A stretch of 64,000 bases of DNA, from the NCBI GenBank assembly GCA_937973555.1, contig CALJKL010000029.1, positions 1 to 64,000 of the forward strand. Reading direction: 5' to 3'. Below the pieces are notes generated by a model. The model was not told the DNA's origin and did no database searches. It saw nothing but the letters and a program-made list of their open reading frames with translations. The stretch is from an uncultured Flavobacteriales bacterium. GTDB taxonomy: Bacteria; Bacteroidota; Bacteroidia; Flavobacteriales; Weeksellaceae. A program made the translations under genes and the position numbers. This document shows positions 24,475-33,308 of the stretch, in pieces. The first letter of the stretch is position 1. Every line of letters begins with the position of its first letter.

Positions 24475-25434
24475 TTAATTTATTCCTTCATCTAAAAGTC
24501 TGTGCAAATCAATAATGCCAAAATATTTACCGTTTTCGGTAACGATGAGTTGACCAATATTATTTTGTTTCAGAATTGTCATGGCTTCTTTTGCCAGCGC
24601 CTCTTTTTCTACCGTTTTAGGGTTTTTAGACATGATGTCTTTGGCTGAAATTCCGCCAATATTATCGGTTTTCAAGAGCATTCTTCTTAAGTCACCATCG
24701 GTAATGACTCCCAAAATATGTTCATTATCCGTAACCACAGTTACCCCATGTTTTGATCCGGAGATAGAGATAATTACTTCTTTAATATCTGCATTTTCCT
24801 TTACTTCTGGTTTTTGGGAAGAAAGAAACTGTTCCACTTTTGCGGTAAGGTTTTTTCCAAGACTTCCTCCCGGATGGAATTTTGCAAAATCCTGTTCTTT
24901 AAAATTCATCAATTCCATTAAGCAAATCGCCAAAGCGTCTCCAATAGCCATCTGTACCGTGGTAGAGCTGGTAGGGGCAAGTTTATTGGGGCAGGCTTCC
25001 ACTTGTACTGAAGAATCCAAAACCACATCAGAAAATTCTGCCAATTTTGATTTTGGATTGCCCGTCATGCCAATCAGTGCCGAAGAATATTCTTTCAAGA
25101 AAGGAACCAGATAGACAATTTCCGGTGAATTTCCGGAGTTGGAAATACACAAAACCACATCCTGCTTTTGTATAACACCTAAATCTCCGTGAATGGCTTC
25201 AGCAGCGTGTAAAAACTGAGAAGGAGTACCTGTAGAATTAAGGGTAGCCACTATTTTATTGCCCACATGGGCAGATTTGCCTATTCCAACCACTATAAGT
25301 TTGCCAGATGCCTTGTTGATGATTTCAACTGCGTTTTGGAAACTCTCATCAATTCTGTTCTTAAGAGATTCCATTTCATGAATCTCCACTTCTATGGCTC
25401 TTTTGGCTAATTGTATGATTTCAGAATTTTTCAA
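24475..25434 (-). CDS. kdsD: Arabinose-5-phosphate isomerase (KpsF/GutQ family)
   Basis: Converts ribulose 5-phosphate to arabinose 5-phosphate, the sugar substrate of KdsA. The N-terminal SIS domain (about 30-180) has VGIGKSAHVGNKIVATLNSTGTPSQFLHAAEAIHGDLG and CISNSGNSPEIVYL. Two CBS domains follow (about 205-319), with KHGVTVVTDNEHILGVITDGDLRRML and NNIGQLIVTENGKYFGIIDLHRLLDEG. Length (319 aa) and layout match KdsD. It is upstream of tatC on the same strand, but the gap is filled by a repeat array. Confidence 0.95.
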   Translation of the reverse strand: MKNSEIIQLAKRAIEVEIHEMESLKNRIDESFQNAVEIINKASGKLIVVGIGKSAHVGNKIVATLNSTGTPSQFLHAAEAIHGDLGVIQKQDVVLCISNSGNSPEIVYLVPFLKEYSSALIGMTGNPKSKLAEFSDVVLDSSVQVEACPNKLAPTSSTTVQMAIGDALAICLMELMNFKEQDFAKFHPGGSLGKNLTAKVEQFLSSQKPEVKENADIKEVIISISGSKHGVTVVTDNEHILGVITDGDLRRMLLKTDNIGGISAKDIMSKNPKTVEKEALAKEAMTILKQNNIGQLIVTENGKYFGIIDLHRLLDEGIN

Positions 25435-25474
25435 AATTTAAGATTTGCTAATTTAAATTAAATATTTTTTAATT

Positions 25475-25506
25475 TTTGTTATTGAAAGTAATTTTTATTA
25501 CCTTTG
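25475..25506 (+). promoter_or_regulatory. Promoter of recQ
   Basis: TTTG (25475-25478), a 20-base spacer, then TACCTTTG (25499-25506), matching the Bacteroidota -33/-7 pattern; the ATG is 35 bases on. Confidence 0.7.
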
Positions 25507-25541
25507 ATTAGATGCAAATTTAGTAAACTTACTCGAAACAG

Positions 25542-27743
25542 ATGAAGACAACTCATGCAGATTTAACAATTGCACTGAAAAAATATTTCGGTTTTTCTAC
25601 ATTTAAAGGACAACAGGAAAAAATTATATCTACTCTTTTGGAGGGAAATGACGTTTTTGTGTTGATGCCTACTGGTGGAGGGAAGTCTCTTTGTTATCAA
25701 TTGCCTGCACTTATCTCAGATGGTACAGCCATTGTAGTTTCTCCATTAATTGCATTGATGAAGAACCAAGTAGATGCTATCAACGGTATTTCTACTGAAG
25801 AAGGAGTGGCTCATGTTCTTAATTCATCTCTTAATAAAACTCAAACCAAACAAGTTTTTGACGATATTACTTCCGGTAAGACCAAATTGCTTTATGTGGC
25901 ACCAGAAAGTTTGGTGAAAGACGAGTATCTGGATTTTCTGAAAGATATTAAGATTTCTTTTGTAGCCATAGACGAGGCGCACTGTATTTCTGAATGGGGA
26001 CATGATTTCCGCCCTGAATACAGAAACTTAAAGCTGATAATTGACAAAATAGCAGATGTTCCTGTAATAGCCCTTACTGCTACTGCAACTCCAAAAGTGC
26101 AGGATGATATCCAAAAAACTTTGGGCATGAGCAATGCAGAAGTTTTCAAAGATAGTTTTAACAGGCCGAACCTTTTTTATGAAATTCGCCCGAAAGTGAA
26201 TGTAGATAAAGAAATTGTAAAATTTGTCAACCAGCACAAGGGGAAATCGGGGATTGTCTATTGCCTTAGCCGTAGAAAAGTGGAAGAATTTGCACAGTTG
26301 CTTCAGGTAAATGGCATCAATGCTTTGCCTTATCATGCCGGCTTAGACCAAAAAACAAGAGTGGCTAATCAGGATAAATTTCTGATGGAAGAAGCAGATA
26401 TTATAGTCGCTACCATTGCCTTTGGAATGGGGATTGATAAGCCCGACGTGCGTTTTGTAATCCATTATGATATTCCGAAATCTTTAGAAAGTTATTATCA
26501 GGAAACTGGTAGAGCAGGAAGAGATGGTGGAGAAGGGTATTGCTTGGCATTTTATGATCCAAAAGATATAGAAAAACTCGAGAAATTCTTGGCACAAAAG
26601 CCAGTTTCTGAGCGAGAAATAGGTTTGCAACTGCTGAATGAGGTGGTAGGTTATGCCGAAACTTCAATGAGTAGAAGACAATATCTTTTGTATTATTTTG
26701 GGGAAGAATTTGATCCTATCAATGGAGATGGTGCCAAAATGGACGACAATTCTGTAAATCCACCAAAACTAAAAGATGCCACCAATGATTTGAAAAAAGT
26801 TTTGGAAATCGTAAAAGATCTGGAAGAAAAATTCAGAACCAAGGATTTAATTTCTATCATTTCAGGGAAAGAATCTGCTGTTACCAAAGCCTATAAATTA
26901 GAAAATTCTAAGTTTTTTGGCACCGGAAAATCAGAATCGGAAAACCATTGGAAATCTATCATCAGACAGGCTACTGTTCAGAATTATCTCACCAAGGATA
27001 TAGAAACATATGGTGTTTTAAAACTCTCTGAAAAAGGAAAAGAAATGTTAGCAGGTAAGGTAGCTGATGTGTTTATGATTGCCGAAGACCGTGAGTATGA
27101 TTTAGCTGCTATAGCCGATGCCGAACAAGTGCAGGTGCAAGCAGGAGGAGGCTTAGACCAGAATCTTTTTAGTTTACTCAAAGAACTCCGTAAAAATGTA
27201 GCCAAAAAATATGGCATTCCACCATATACCGTTTTTATGGATCCTAGTTTGGAAGATATGACGGTGCAATATCCTATAACGGTAGATGAAATAACCAAAA
27301 TATATGGCGTTGGTGAAGGCAAAGCAAAAAAATATGGTAAGGAATTTGCTGACTTTATTGCCAAATATGTAGAAGAAAATGATATAGAACGCACTCAGGA
27401 TATGGTCTTGAAAACGGTTGCCAATAAGTCTTCTCATAAGGTTTTCATTATTCAGAATACGGATAAAAAATTAGATTTGGAAGACATTGCAAAAGCAAAA
27501 AATCTTACCATGAACGATTTGCTTTCTGAGATGGAATCAATTGTTTATCAGGGAACTAAATTAAATATAGACTATTATATAGAAGAAAATATAGATGAAG
27601 ATTTGGTAGAAGAGTTCATGGATTTTATGAAGGAATCTGAAAGTGATTCCATGAAAGTCCTTCTGGCAGAATTCGGAGATGATTTGACGGATGAAGAGGT
27701 AAGGATGCTGCGTATAAAATTCATCAGCGACGTAGCTAACTAA
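25542..27743 (+). CDS. recQ: ATP-dependent DNA helicase RecQ, zinc-finger cysteines absent
   Basis: A 3'-5' DNA helicase in recombination and replication-fork repair. The Walker A motif is in MPTGGGKSLCYQ, DEAH in AIDEAHCISEWGHDFRPEY, motif VI in YYQETGRAGRDGG. The RQC region follows, then an HRDC domain at about 545-620 (LDQNLFSLLKELRKNVAKKYGIPPYTVF), and a C-terminal acidic tail that makes the protein long (733 aa; E. coli RecQ is about 610). The zinc-binding subdomain normally has four cysteines (a C then CxxCxxC pattern). Here the sites read TSMSRRQYLLYYFGEEFDPINGDG with no cysteine (Ser377 replaces the first). Confidence 0.94.
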   Translation: MKTTHADLTIALKKYFGFSTFKGQQEKIISTLLEGNDVFVLMPTGGGKSLCYQLPALISDGTAIVVSPLIALMKNQVDAINGISTEEGVAHVLNSSLNKTQTKQVFDDITSGKTKLLYVAPESLVKDEYLDFLKDIKISFVAIDEAHCISEWGHDFRPEYRNLKLIIDKIADVPVIALTATATPKVQDDIQKTLGMSNAEVFKDSFNRPNLFYEIRPKVNVDKEIVKFVNQHKGKSGIVYCLSRRKVEEFAQLLQVNGINALPYHAGLDQKTRVANQDKFLMEEADIIVATIAFGMGIDKPDVRFVIHYDIPKSLESYYQETGRAGRDGGEGYCLAFYDPKDIEKLEKFLAQKPVSEREIGLQLLNEVVGYAETSMSRRQYLLYYFGEEFDPINGDGAKMDDNSVNPPKLKDATNDLKKVLEIVKDLEEKFRTKDLISIISGKESAVTKAYKLENSKFFGTGKSESENHWKSIIRQATVQNYLTKDIETYGVLKLSEKGKEMLAGKVADVFMIAEDREYDLAAIADAEQVQVQAGGGLDQNLFSLLKELRKNVAKKYGIPPYTVFMDPSLEDMTVQYPITVDEITKIYGVGEGKAKKYGKEFADFIAKYVEENDIERTQDMVLKTVANKSSHKVFIIQNTDKKLDLEDIAKAKNLTMNDLLSEMESIVYQGTKLNIDYYIEENIDEDLVEEFMDFMKESESDSMKVLLAEFGDDLTDEEVRMLRIKFISDVAN

Positions 27744-27760
27744 AACAACACATACATAAT

Positions 27761-27798
27761 ACATTGAAGAATCTCTTTAGGTTCTTCAATGTTTTTTA
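27761..27798 (+). terminator. Intrinsic terminator after recQ
   Basis: An 11-bp perfect stem, ACATTGAAGAA / TTCTTCAATGT, with a 10-base loop and T-run. Confidence 0.88.
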
Positions 27799-27825
27799 GA
27801 GATTTAGAATTTTTTAAAAACACAA

Positions 27826-28899
27826 ATGAAAAAAAAATCAATACTCTTTATTCTTCCAGATTTACATGCTGGCGGTGCGGAACGCATTGTGATCACTATT
27901 GCCAATCATTTGCCGAGAGATAGATTTTCTCCGGCTATTTTATTGCTAAGAAAAGAAGGTCCCTATTTAGAGATTCTGGAGAAAGATGTAGAGATAATAG
28001 ATATCAAAACGCCAAGAATAAGACATTCTCTTTGGCCTATTTTCAAAGAAATCAGAAAAAGAAAACCGGAAATTGTATTTTGTGGTTTCGGAGAAATAAA
28101 TGCTTATTTTTCCATTTTTATCAAATTCTTCACTAAAATAAAATTCATAGCCCGCGAAACAAATGTGGTATCTCAGCATATAACACGAAAAGAAATTAGG
28201 TTTTTTTATAAATTTTACAACAATTACGATAAAATCATTTGTCAGAGTGATGATATGAAAGATGATTTGCTTCAGAATTTCAAAATCAAATCAGAGAAAA
28301 TATCCAAAATAAACAATCCTGTAGATTTCGATTTTATTGACAAAAGACTAGAAGGTTCGGTAATGCCTGAAACTTTCAAAGAAGATTATAAAAATGTGGT
28401 TGCCATAGGCAATCTTTCTCACAGAAAAGGCTTCGACCGTCTCTTGACGGTTTTTAATCACCTAAAACAGCATAAAGTGTTACTGCACATTTTAGGTGAT
28501 GGCAGAGACCATGACAAGCTTCATCAACTAAAAGAGGAATTAGGACTGGAAAATGTTATTTTTCATGGGGTTCAAAAAAATCCTTATCCTTTTTTGAAGT
28601 TTGCAGATTTATTTGTGTTGAGTTCCCGTTATGAAGGTTTCCCAAATGTATTGCTGGAAGCCGGTGCTTGCGGTTGCTATGCTTTAGCCAATAACTGTAA
28701 AGGTGGCATCCATGAAATCATTCAGCCGAACACCAATGGAGAAATTGCGGATATTGAAAATCATGAAGTCTTTGCCCAAAAAATAAAAGAAATCCTCGAA
28801 AAAACCAATGATAAAGAAGCCATCAGAAAATCTATTCAATCAAGATTTTCAAAGGAAATTATTCTGGAAAAGTATTTTGATTTATTTGATAAGATATAA
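27826..28899 (+). CDS. Glycosyltransferase family 4 type enzyme
   Basis: A GT-B fold enzyme (357 aa). The N-terminal donor/acceptor start LFILPDLHAGGAERIVITIANHL is typical. The C-terminal nucleotide-sugar site has VVAIGNLSHRKGFDRLL, HILGDGRDHDKLHQL and FADLFVLSSRYEGFPNVLLEAGACGCY, including the E-x7-E element. It probably adds a hexose or N-acetylhexosamine to an envelope or surface glycan; donor and acceptor are unknown. It is a single gene with no surrounding glycan cluster. Confidence 0.92.
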   Translation: MKKKSILFILPDLHAGGAERIVITIANHLPRDRFSPAILLLRKEGPYLEILEKDVEIIDIKTPRIRHSLWPIFKEIRKRKPEIVFCGFGEINAYFSIFIKFFTKIKFIARETNVVSQHITRKEIRFFYKFYNNYDKIICQSDDMKDDLLQNFKIKSEKISKINNPVDFDFIDKRLEGSVMPETFKEDYKNVVAIGNLSHRKGFDRLLTVFNHLKQHKVLLHILGDGRDHDKLHQLKEELGLENVIFHGVQKNPYPFLKFADLFVLSSRYEGFPNVLLEAGACGCYALANNCKGGIHEIIQPNTNGEIADIENHEVFAQKIKEILEKTNDKEAIRKSIQSRFSKEIILEKYFDLFDKI

Positions 28900-28984
28900 A
28901 CGCAAAGACTTTGTGTCTCTGTGGTAAAAAATTCTTAAATTCGCAAAAATTAAAATTTAAATAAAAACCTCAAGGTTTTCAATA

Positions 28985-29019
28985 ACTTCATACTTTAAAC
29001 CTTAAACTTTAAACAAAAT
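28985..29019. repeat. Short heptad array upstream of lpd
   Basis: Five 7-bp units in phase (ACTTCAT, ACTTTAA, ACCTTAA, ACTTTAA, ACAAAAT) end 3 bases before the lpd start codon. They match the heptad arrays elsewhere in the window. Confidence 0.6.
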
Positions 29020-29022
29020 ATT

Positions 29023-30426
29023 ATGTCACAATTCGATGTTACTGTAATTGGTTCAGGTCCTGGTGGTTACGTTGCTGCAATCAGATGTGCGCAGTTGGGT
29101 TTCAAAACCGCTTTAATCGAAAAATATTCTACTTTGGGCGGTACATGTCTTAACGTAGGATGTATCCCTTCCAAAGCGCTTTTAGACAGTTCTGAGCATT
29201 TTCACAATGCGGCTCATACTTTCGAAAATCACGGAATTATCATCAACGAGCCAAAAGCAGATTTGGCAAGAATGATTGCCCGTAAAAATGAAGTAGTAGA
29301 TCAGACAACTAAAGGAATTAATTTCTTAATGGACAAAAACAAGGTAACAGTTTTTGAAGGATTGGGAAGTTTCGAATCGGCTACTAAAATTAAAGTGACT
29401 AAAAACGATGGTTCTTCAGAAAGCATCGAATCAAAATATACCATCATTGCAACAGGTTCCAAACCTTCTACATTGCCTTTCATTACTTTAGATAAAGAAC
29501 GCATTATCACTTCTACAGAAGCTTTGAATTTAAAAGAAATTCCTAAGCATTTGGTAGTAATTGGCGGTGGCGTTATCGGTTTAGAGTTGGGCTCAGTATA
29601 TTTAAGATTGGGTTCAGAAGTGACGGTGGTAGAGTTTATGGACAAAATTATCCCAACCATGGATGGCGCTTTGTCTAAAGAACTTCAAAAAGTGTTGAAA
29701 AAACAAGGCATGAAGTTTATGCTTTCTACAGGAGTACAATCAGTAGAGAGAAAAGGAAACTCCGTAACCATTACGGCCAAAGACAAAAAAGGAGAAGAGG
29801 TAAAAGTAGAAGGAGATTATGTTTTGGTTTCTGTGGGGAGAAGACCTTACACAGACGGATTAGGATTAGAAAATGCAGGAGTAGAATTGGATGAAAGAGG
29901 CCGTGTAAAAGTAAATAACCATTTGCAAACCAACGTAGCGAATATCTACGCCATAGGAGATGTGGTGCAAGGAGCCATGTTGGCACATAAGGCAGAAGAA
30001 GAAGGCGTTTTTGTAGCAGAAACAATTGCCGGACAAAAACCACACATCAACTATAATTTAATTCCGGGAGTAGTATACACTTGGCCTGAAGTGGCTGGAG
30101 TAGGTAAAACCGAAGAGCAGTTAAAAGAAGAAGGAGCTGCTTACAAAGTAGGTTCTTTCCCGATGAGAGCTTTGGGAAGAAGCCGTGCTTCGGGTGATAT
30201 CGATGGATTGATTAAAGTTTTGGCGGATGAAAAGACCGACGAAATTTTAGGCGTTCACATGATAGGAGCTAGAGTAGCGGACTTGATTGCAGAAGCGGTA
30301 ATTGCGATGGAATTTAGAGCCAGCGCAGAAGATATTGCCAGAAGTTCCCATGCACACCCTACGTATGCAGAAGCTATTAAAGAGGCTTGTCTGGATGCTA
30401 CAGGAAAAAGAGCATTGCATATGTAA
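29023..30426 (+). CDS. lpdA: Dihydrolipoyl dehydrogenase (E3)
   Basis: An FAD disulfide oxidoreductase that reoxidises lipoamide in the pyruvate, 2-oxoglutarate and branched-chain dehydrogenase complexes or the glycine cleavage system. FAD-binding IGSGPGGYVAAIRCAQLG is followed by the redox pair Cys42/Cys47 in GGTCLNVGCIPSK. The NAD-binding motif is VIGGGVIGLELGSVYLRLG, and the second FAD contact is NIYAIGDVVQG. The C-terminal catalytic dyad is His445/Glu450 in HAHPTYAEA. Length (467 aa) is normal. No E1/E2 genes adjoin it. The 120-base upstream region is repeat-like. Confidence 0.96.
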   Translation: MSQFDVTVIGSGPGGYVAAIRCAQLGFKTALIEKYSTLGGTCLNVGCIPSKALLDSSEHFHNAAHTFENHGIIINEPKADLARMIARKNEVVDQTTKGINFLMDKNKVTVFEGLGSFESATKIKVTKNDGSSESIESKYTIIATGSKPSTLPFITLDKERIITSTEALNLKEIPKHLVVIGGGVIGLELGSVYLRLGSEVTVVEFMDKIIPTMDGALSKELQKVLKKQGMKFMLSTGVQSVERKGNSVTITAKDKKGEEVKVEGDYVLVSVGRRPYTDGLGLENAGVELDERGRVKVNNHLQTNVANIYAIGDVVQGAMLAHKAEEEGVFVAETIAGQKPHINYNLIPGVVYTWPEVAGVGKTEEQLKEEGAAYKVGSFPMRALGRSRASGDIDGLIKVLADEKTDEILGVHMIGARVADLIAEAVIAMEFRASAEDIARSSHAHPTYAEAIKEACLDATGKRALHM

Positions 30427-30451
30427 AATAAAGAAACGTTTTATAAAATAT

Positions 30452-30486
30452 AAAGAGAAGCATTTTTGCTTCTCTTTTTTTTTTTG
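30452..30486 (+). terminator. Intrinsic terminator after lpd
   Basis: AAAGAGAAGC / GCTTCTCTTT, 10-bp perfect stem, 6-base loop, long T-run. Confidence 0.88.
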
Positions 30487-30695
30487 GCAATCTACTCTGC
30501 TTCTTTTTTAGAAAATTTGGTTTTTAATGCAATAGTAGATTTCTTTGTCTTAAATAGATAAAGTTTTGGGCTTGCCGAAGGTGGGGTTTTAGAAGTTCAA
30601 ATGTTCGATTTAGCATAAATGTATTTAAAAAACACAAATATTTCACTTATCACTTATCCCCGCATTGTGCCAAACCGATGTTGGCAGTAGTTTTT
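30487..30695. other. Non-coding tail with cassette-end-like sequence
   Basis: No gene is visible. The stretch 30560-30690 looks unlike neighbouring gaps: it contains GGCTTGCCGAAGGTGGGG, then CACTTATCACTTATCC, CGCATTGTGCC and ATGTTGGCAGTA. On the minus strand this follows the stop of the lone secreted-protein gene. I recall closely similar stretches next to single genes in other flavobacterial genomes, but this is memory and not a search result. Confidence 0.5.
30678..30689. repeat. Left imperfect inverted repeat of a possible single-gene insert
   Basis: ATGTTGGCAGTA lies 6 bases beyond the gene's stop codon. Its reverse complement TACTGCCAACAT differs by one base from TACTGCCACAT at 31290-31300. 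Confidence 0.5.
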
Positions 30696-31265
30696 TTAAT
30701 TCAATAGTACTTTTGGTATAAATTTCTCAAGTAATATTTTCATTTTGGGGTTGTCAATGGTTACAAATTTCCAATCAAGTTCGTTATCACTACTTGCAAT
30801 AATTACTTTTTCTGCTTTGATTTTGTAAAATCCACTTTCTTTGTCAAATTCAACATTTCCAATTCCGAATTTCGATTCAAAGCTTTTTATCATTTGAGAA
30901 ACTTTTTCGTCAGTATTTTCGATGTTAGTAAATTTCATTTGAATGGGGGAAATTATAAAGAACTTAACATAGTTAATATTTTCGATTTTTTTTGGCTCTT
31001 CGAATTTTAAGAATGTAGCAATTCCTGTTTTATATTCAATGTTCGGCATTTTATAAACTGCTTCCATTAGACTTTTTATTTGCTCTTTCGGAATAATTTC
31101 AAATAATTTTGGATTTGAATAATTTAAAGCATCATCTATTTTTCTTTCTGCTATAAGATTTAAATAATCGTTAAAATCCTTTTTAATTTCATTGTTCACG
31201 TCTACTCCTTGACCGAAAGAAATTAAGGTCTGAAAAAAAGCTAAAAATGTGATTATTTGTTTCAT
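30696..31265 (-). CDS. Uncharacterised secreted protein (189 aa)
   Basis: The signal peptide is residues 1-19 (MKQIITFLAFFQTLISFGQ), so the ATG at 31265 is preferred to in-frame upstream codons that lie across the promoter. The mature part is Lys/Glu/Ile-rich. It has a start resembling DUF-type NTF2-like or DUF3887-like folds (IKKDFNDYLNLIAERKIDDALNYSNPKLFEIIPKEQIKSLMEAVYKMP), but I cannot name a family with confidence. It is flanked by imperfect inverted repeats and stands alone, opposite in direction to both neighbours. Confidence 0.75.
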   Translation of the reverse strand: MKQIITFLAFFQTLISFGQGVDVNNEIKKDFNDYLNLIAERKIDDALNYSNPKLFEIIPKEQIKSLMEAVYKMPNIEYKTGIATFLKFEEPKKIENINYVKFFIISPIQMKFTNIENTDEKVSQMIKSFESKFGIGNVEFDKESGFYKIKAEKVIIASSDNELDWKFVTIDNPKMKILLEKFIPKVLLN

Positions 31266-31289
31266 TTTTATTTTCGGTTTTGGTAAAAT

Positions 31290-31300
31290 TACTGCCACAT
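31290..31300. repeat. Right imperfect inverted repeat of the possible insert
   Basis: TACTGCCACAT lies 25 bases upstream of the secreted-protein start and mirrors 30678-30689. A second shared word, CGCATTG, occurs at 30661-30667 and 31310-31316. Confidence 0.5.
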
Positions 31301-31301
31301 T

Positions 31302-31332
31302 CAAATATACGCATTGCGGCAATATTATCAAA
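31302..31332 (-). promoter_or_regulatory. Promoter of the secreted-protein gene
   Basis: On the minus strand TTTG (31329-31332), a 19-base spacer and TATATTTG (31302-31309) form an almost ideal Bacteroidota promoter. The element lies just outside the right inverted repeat. Confidence 0.75.
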
Positions 31333-31457
31333 TTTAGTTAAAGTAATTTTTTCATTAAATTAAAAATCATAAAATAAGCTGAATATTATGACTTTTCTTA
31401 ATGTTTAAAGTTTCTCTTTTTTTGTTTAAATTTACTACCATTAAATCAAAGACCTTT

Positions 31458-32831
31458 ATGCATAAGATAGACATTGATTTTGTTGAAATGACTTTGGATA
31501 TCATGAAATATTCTATCAACAGAATCACCAATACTTCCCCAGAATTTGGAAGTCCTAAAAAGGCTTCAGAACTTAAAGAACTGGTGGGAGAAACCGTAAC
31601 GCCGAATGGTATTGGCGGTGAAAATGCCTTTGCCATCTGGACGGATATTTTATCCAAGGCCAATGTGCCGGTGAGTCACCCAAGGAATTTGTCTTTTGTG
31701 CCCTCAGCACCGTCAAGGGCATCTATTTTGTTTGATTTGGTGACTTCGGCTTCCAATATTCATGGTTCTTACTGGATGATGGGTGCAGGAGGTATTTTTG
31801 CAGAAAATGAAGCCATGAAATGGTTGGTTTCCCTTACGGGACTTCCTGATGGGGCTTTTGGGGTTTTTACGCCTGGTGGTACTGATGCCAATCTGTCTGC
31901 TATTATTACGGCAAGAGAAGCTTGGAGAAGCAAGTTTCCGGAAAATAAAAAGAAGAGAGGTGTTATTATTACCTCCGGGGGAGTACATTCTTCTGTGATT
32001 ACGATGGCGAAAATTACAGACTCAGATGTTCATCTAATCAACAAAGAAGAAAAACTTACTGGTTCAGATTTAAGAGAGGAACTCGAAAATATGCCAGAAG
32101 AAGAAAGAAGTAAAGTCTTTGCGGTGATTGCTACAGCTGGTACCACCAATGCGGGGATTATTGATGATTTGGAAGGTATTGCACAGATTTGTGAAGAAAA
32201 AGGACTTTGGTTTCATGTAGACGCCGCCTATGGGGGAGGAGCTTTGGCTTCGCCTAAAGCAAAACCTCTTTTTAAAGGAATAGAAAAAGCCAACAGCATT
32301 ACCATCGATCCACATAAATGGCTGTTTACCACCTATGATTGTGGTGCGGTGATTTACAGGAATCCTGAACTGGCCAAGGAAGCGCTTTCGCAGCATGGTT
32401 CTTATCTTGATATTTTTCAGGATGAAGGCGCCAGAGGCTTTAATCCATCAGACTATCAGGTACAGTTGACAAGAAAGCTGAGAGGACTTTCTCTTTGGTT
32501 TTCATTGGCGATGCATGGCACAGAAGTCTATAAAAGTGCTGTGGAAATAGGTTTGGATTTGGCTCAAAAAGCCAAAGAATTGATTGATCAAAACCCAAAT
32601 TTGGAAATGGTAAGAGAGCCCGGATTGAGTTGTGTTTTGTTCCGAAGAAAGGGCTGGCAGCCACAAGATTACTACAACTGGACCTATAAAAACCATAAAG
32701 GAAACATTGCTTTGGTAACGCCTACCAAATGGCAGAATGAAAATGAACCAGAAACCGTAGCGCGTTTCTGCTTCATTAACCCCGATACTACGGAGGAAGA
32801 CATAAAGGTTATTTTAGAAACCATGAATTAA
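31458..32831 (+). CDS. PLP-dependent decarboxylase (group II, aspartate/glutamate/aromatic type)
   Basis: A fold-type I PLP enzyme (457 aa from this ATG). PLP motifs: TPGGTDANLSAI, HVDAAYGGGALAS (residues 253-265) and the Schiff-base Lys287 in TIDPHKWLFTTYDCGAV. The family decarboxylates amino acids such as glutamate, aspartate, diaminobutyrate, tyrosine or DOPA; the substrate cannot be read off. An in-frame upstream start at 31401 would add a hydrophobic-basic tail not seen in relatives, so the ATG at 31458 is preferred. Confidence 0.9.
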   Translation: MHKIDIDFVEMTLDIMKYSINRITNTSPEFGSPKKASELKELVGETVTPNGIGGENAFAIWTDILSKANVPVSHPRNLSFVPSAPSRASILFDLVTSASNIHGSYWMMGAGGIFAENEAMKWLVSLTGLPDGAFGVFTPGGTDANLSAIITAREAWRSKFPENKKKRGVIITSGGVHSSVITMAKITDSDVHLINKEEKLTGSDLREELENMPEEERSKVFAVIATAGTTNAGIIDDLEGIAQICEEKGLWFHVDAAYGGGALASPKAKPLFKGIEKANSITIDPHKWLFTTYDCGAVIYRNPELAKEALSQHGSYLDIFQDEGARGFNPSDYQVQLTRKLRGLSLWFSLAMHGTEVYKSAVEIGLDLAQKAKELIDQNPNLEMVREPGLSCVLFRRKGWQPQDYYNWTYKNHKGNIALVTPTKWQNENEPETVARFCFINPDTTEEDIKVILETMN

Positions 32832-32855
32832 TTTGATCTAATTAAAAAACTTACA

Positions 32856-33290
32856 ATGATGATTTCACCTATTTATCCTTGTCTTTGGTTTGAAAAAGAC
32901 GCCATAGACGCTGCAAAGTTCTATTTAGATATTTTCCCAAATTCTGAAATCCTTTCAGAAAATCCATGGGTAGTATACTTTACTTTAAATGGAAGTACCA
33001 TCATGTTGCTTAATGGTGGAAAGGCCCATCAACTCTCAGAGGCAGTTTCCTTGGTGGTAGAATGTGATACCCAAGAAGAAATAGATTATTATTGGGCAAA
33101 ACTGCTTCAGAATGGCGGACAGGAAAAAGTTTGCGGTTGGCTTACCGATCAGTTTGGGGTAAGTTGGCAGATATTTCCTAGGTTTTTGATTGATAAATTG
33201 AACAATCCGGAAACGGCACCCAAAGTTTTTGAAGCTTTTCAGGATATGGTAAAATTTGACATTGAAAAATTGAAAAAAGCCTTGGAATAA
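32856..33290 (+). CDS. VOC-superfamily PhnB-like protein
   Basis: A 144-aa glyoxalase-fold protein of the PhnB / 3-demethylubiquinone-methyltransferase-like group. It has IYPCLWFEKDAIDAAKFYLDIFPNSEI at the start, FTLNGSTIMLLNGG in the middle and CGWLTDQFGVSWQIFPRFLIDKL near the end, all typical. The function of the group is poorly defined; the methyltransferase name comes from a database label rather than activity. It lies 24 bases after the PLP decarboxylase and is likely co-transcribed. Confidence 0.88.
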   Translation: MMISPIYPCLWFEKDAIDAAKFYLDIFPNSEILSENPWVVYFTLNGSTIMLLNGGKAHQLSEAVSLVVECDTQEEIDYYWAKLLQNGGQEKVCGWLTDQFGVSWQIFPRFLIDKLNNPETAPKVFEAFQDMVKFDIEKLKKALE

Positions 33291-33308
33291 ATTTCAAATT
33301 TAAAACCG

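Noticed and set aside
29771..30043. Open frame antisense to lpd
   Set aside because: Leucine-rich shadow of a well-supported gene, with no start context or family similarity.
31266..31331. Longer N-terminus for the secreted protein
   Set aside because: The additional codons cross the promoter, and the signal peptide starts at the ATG at 31265.
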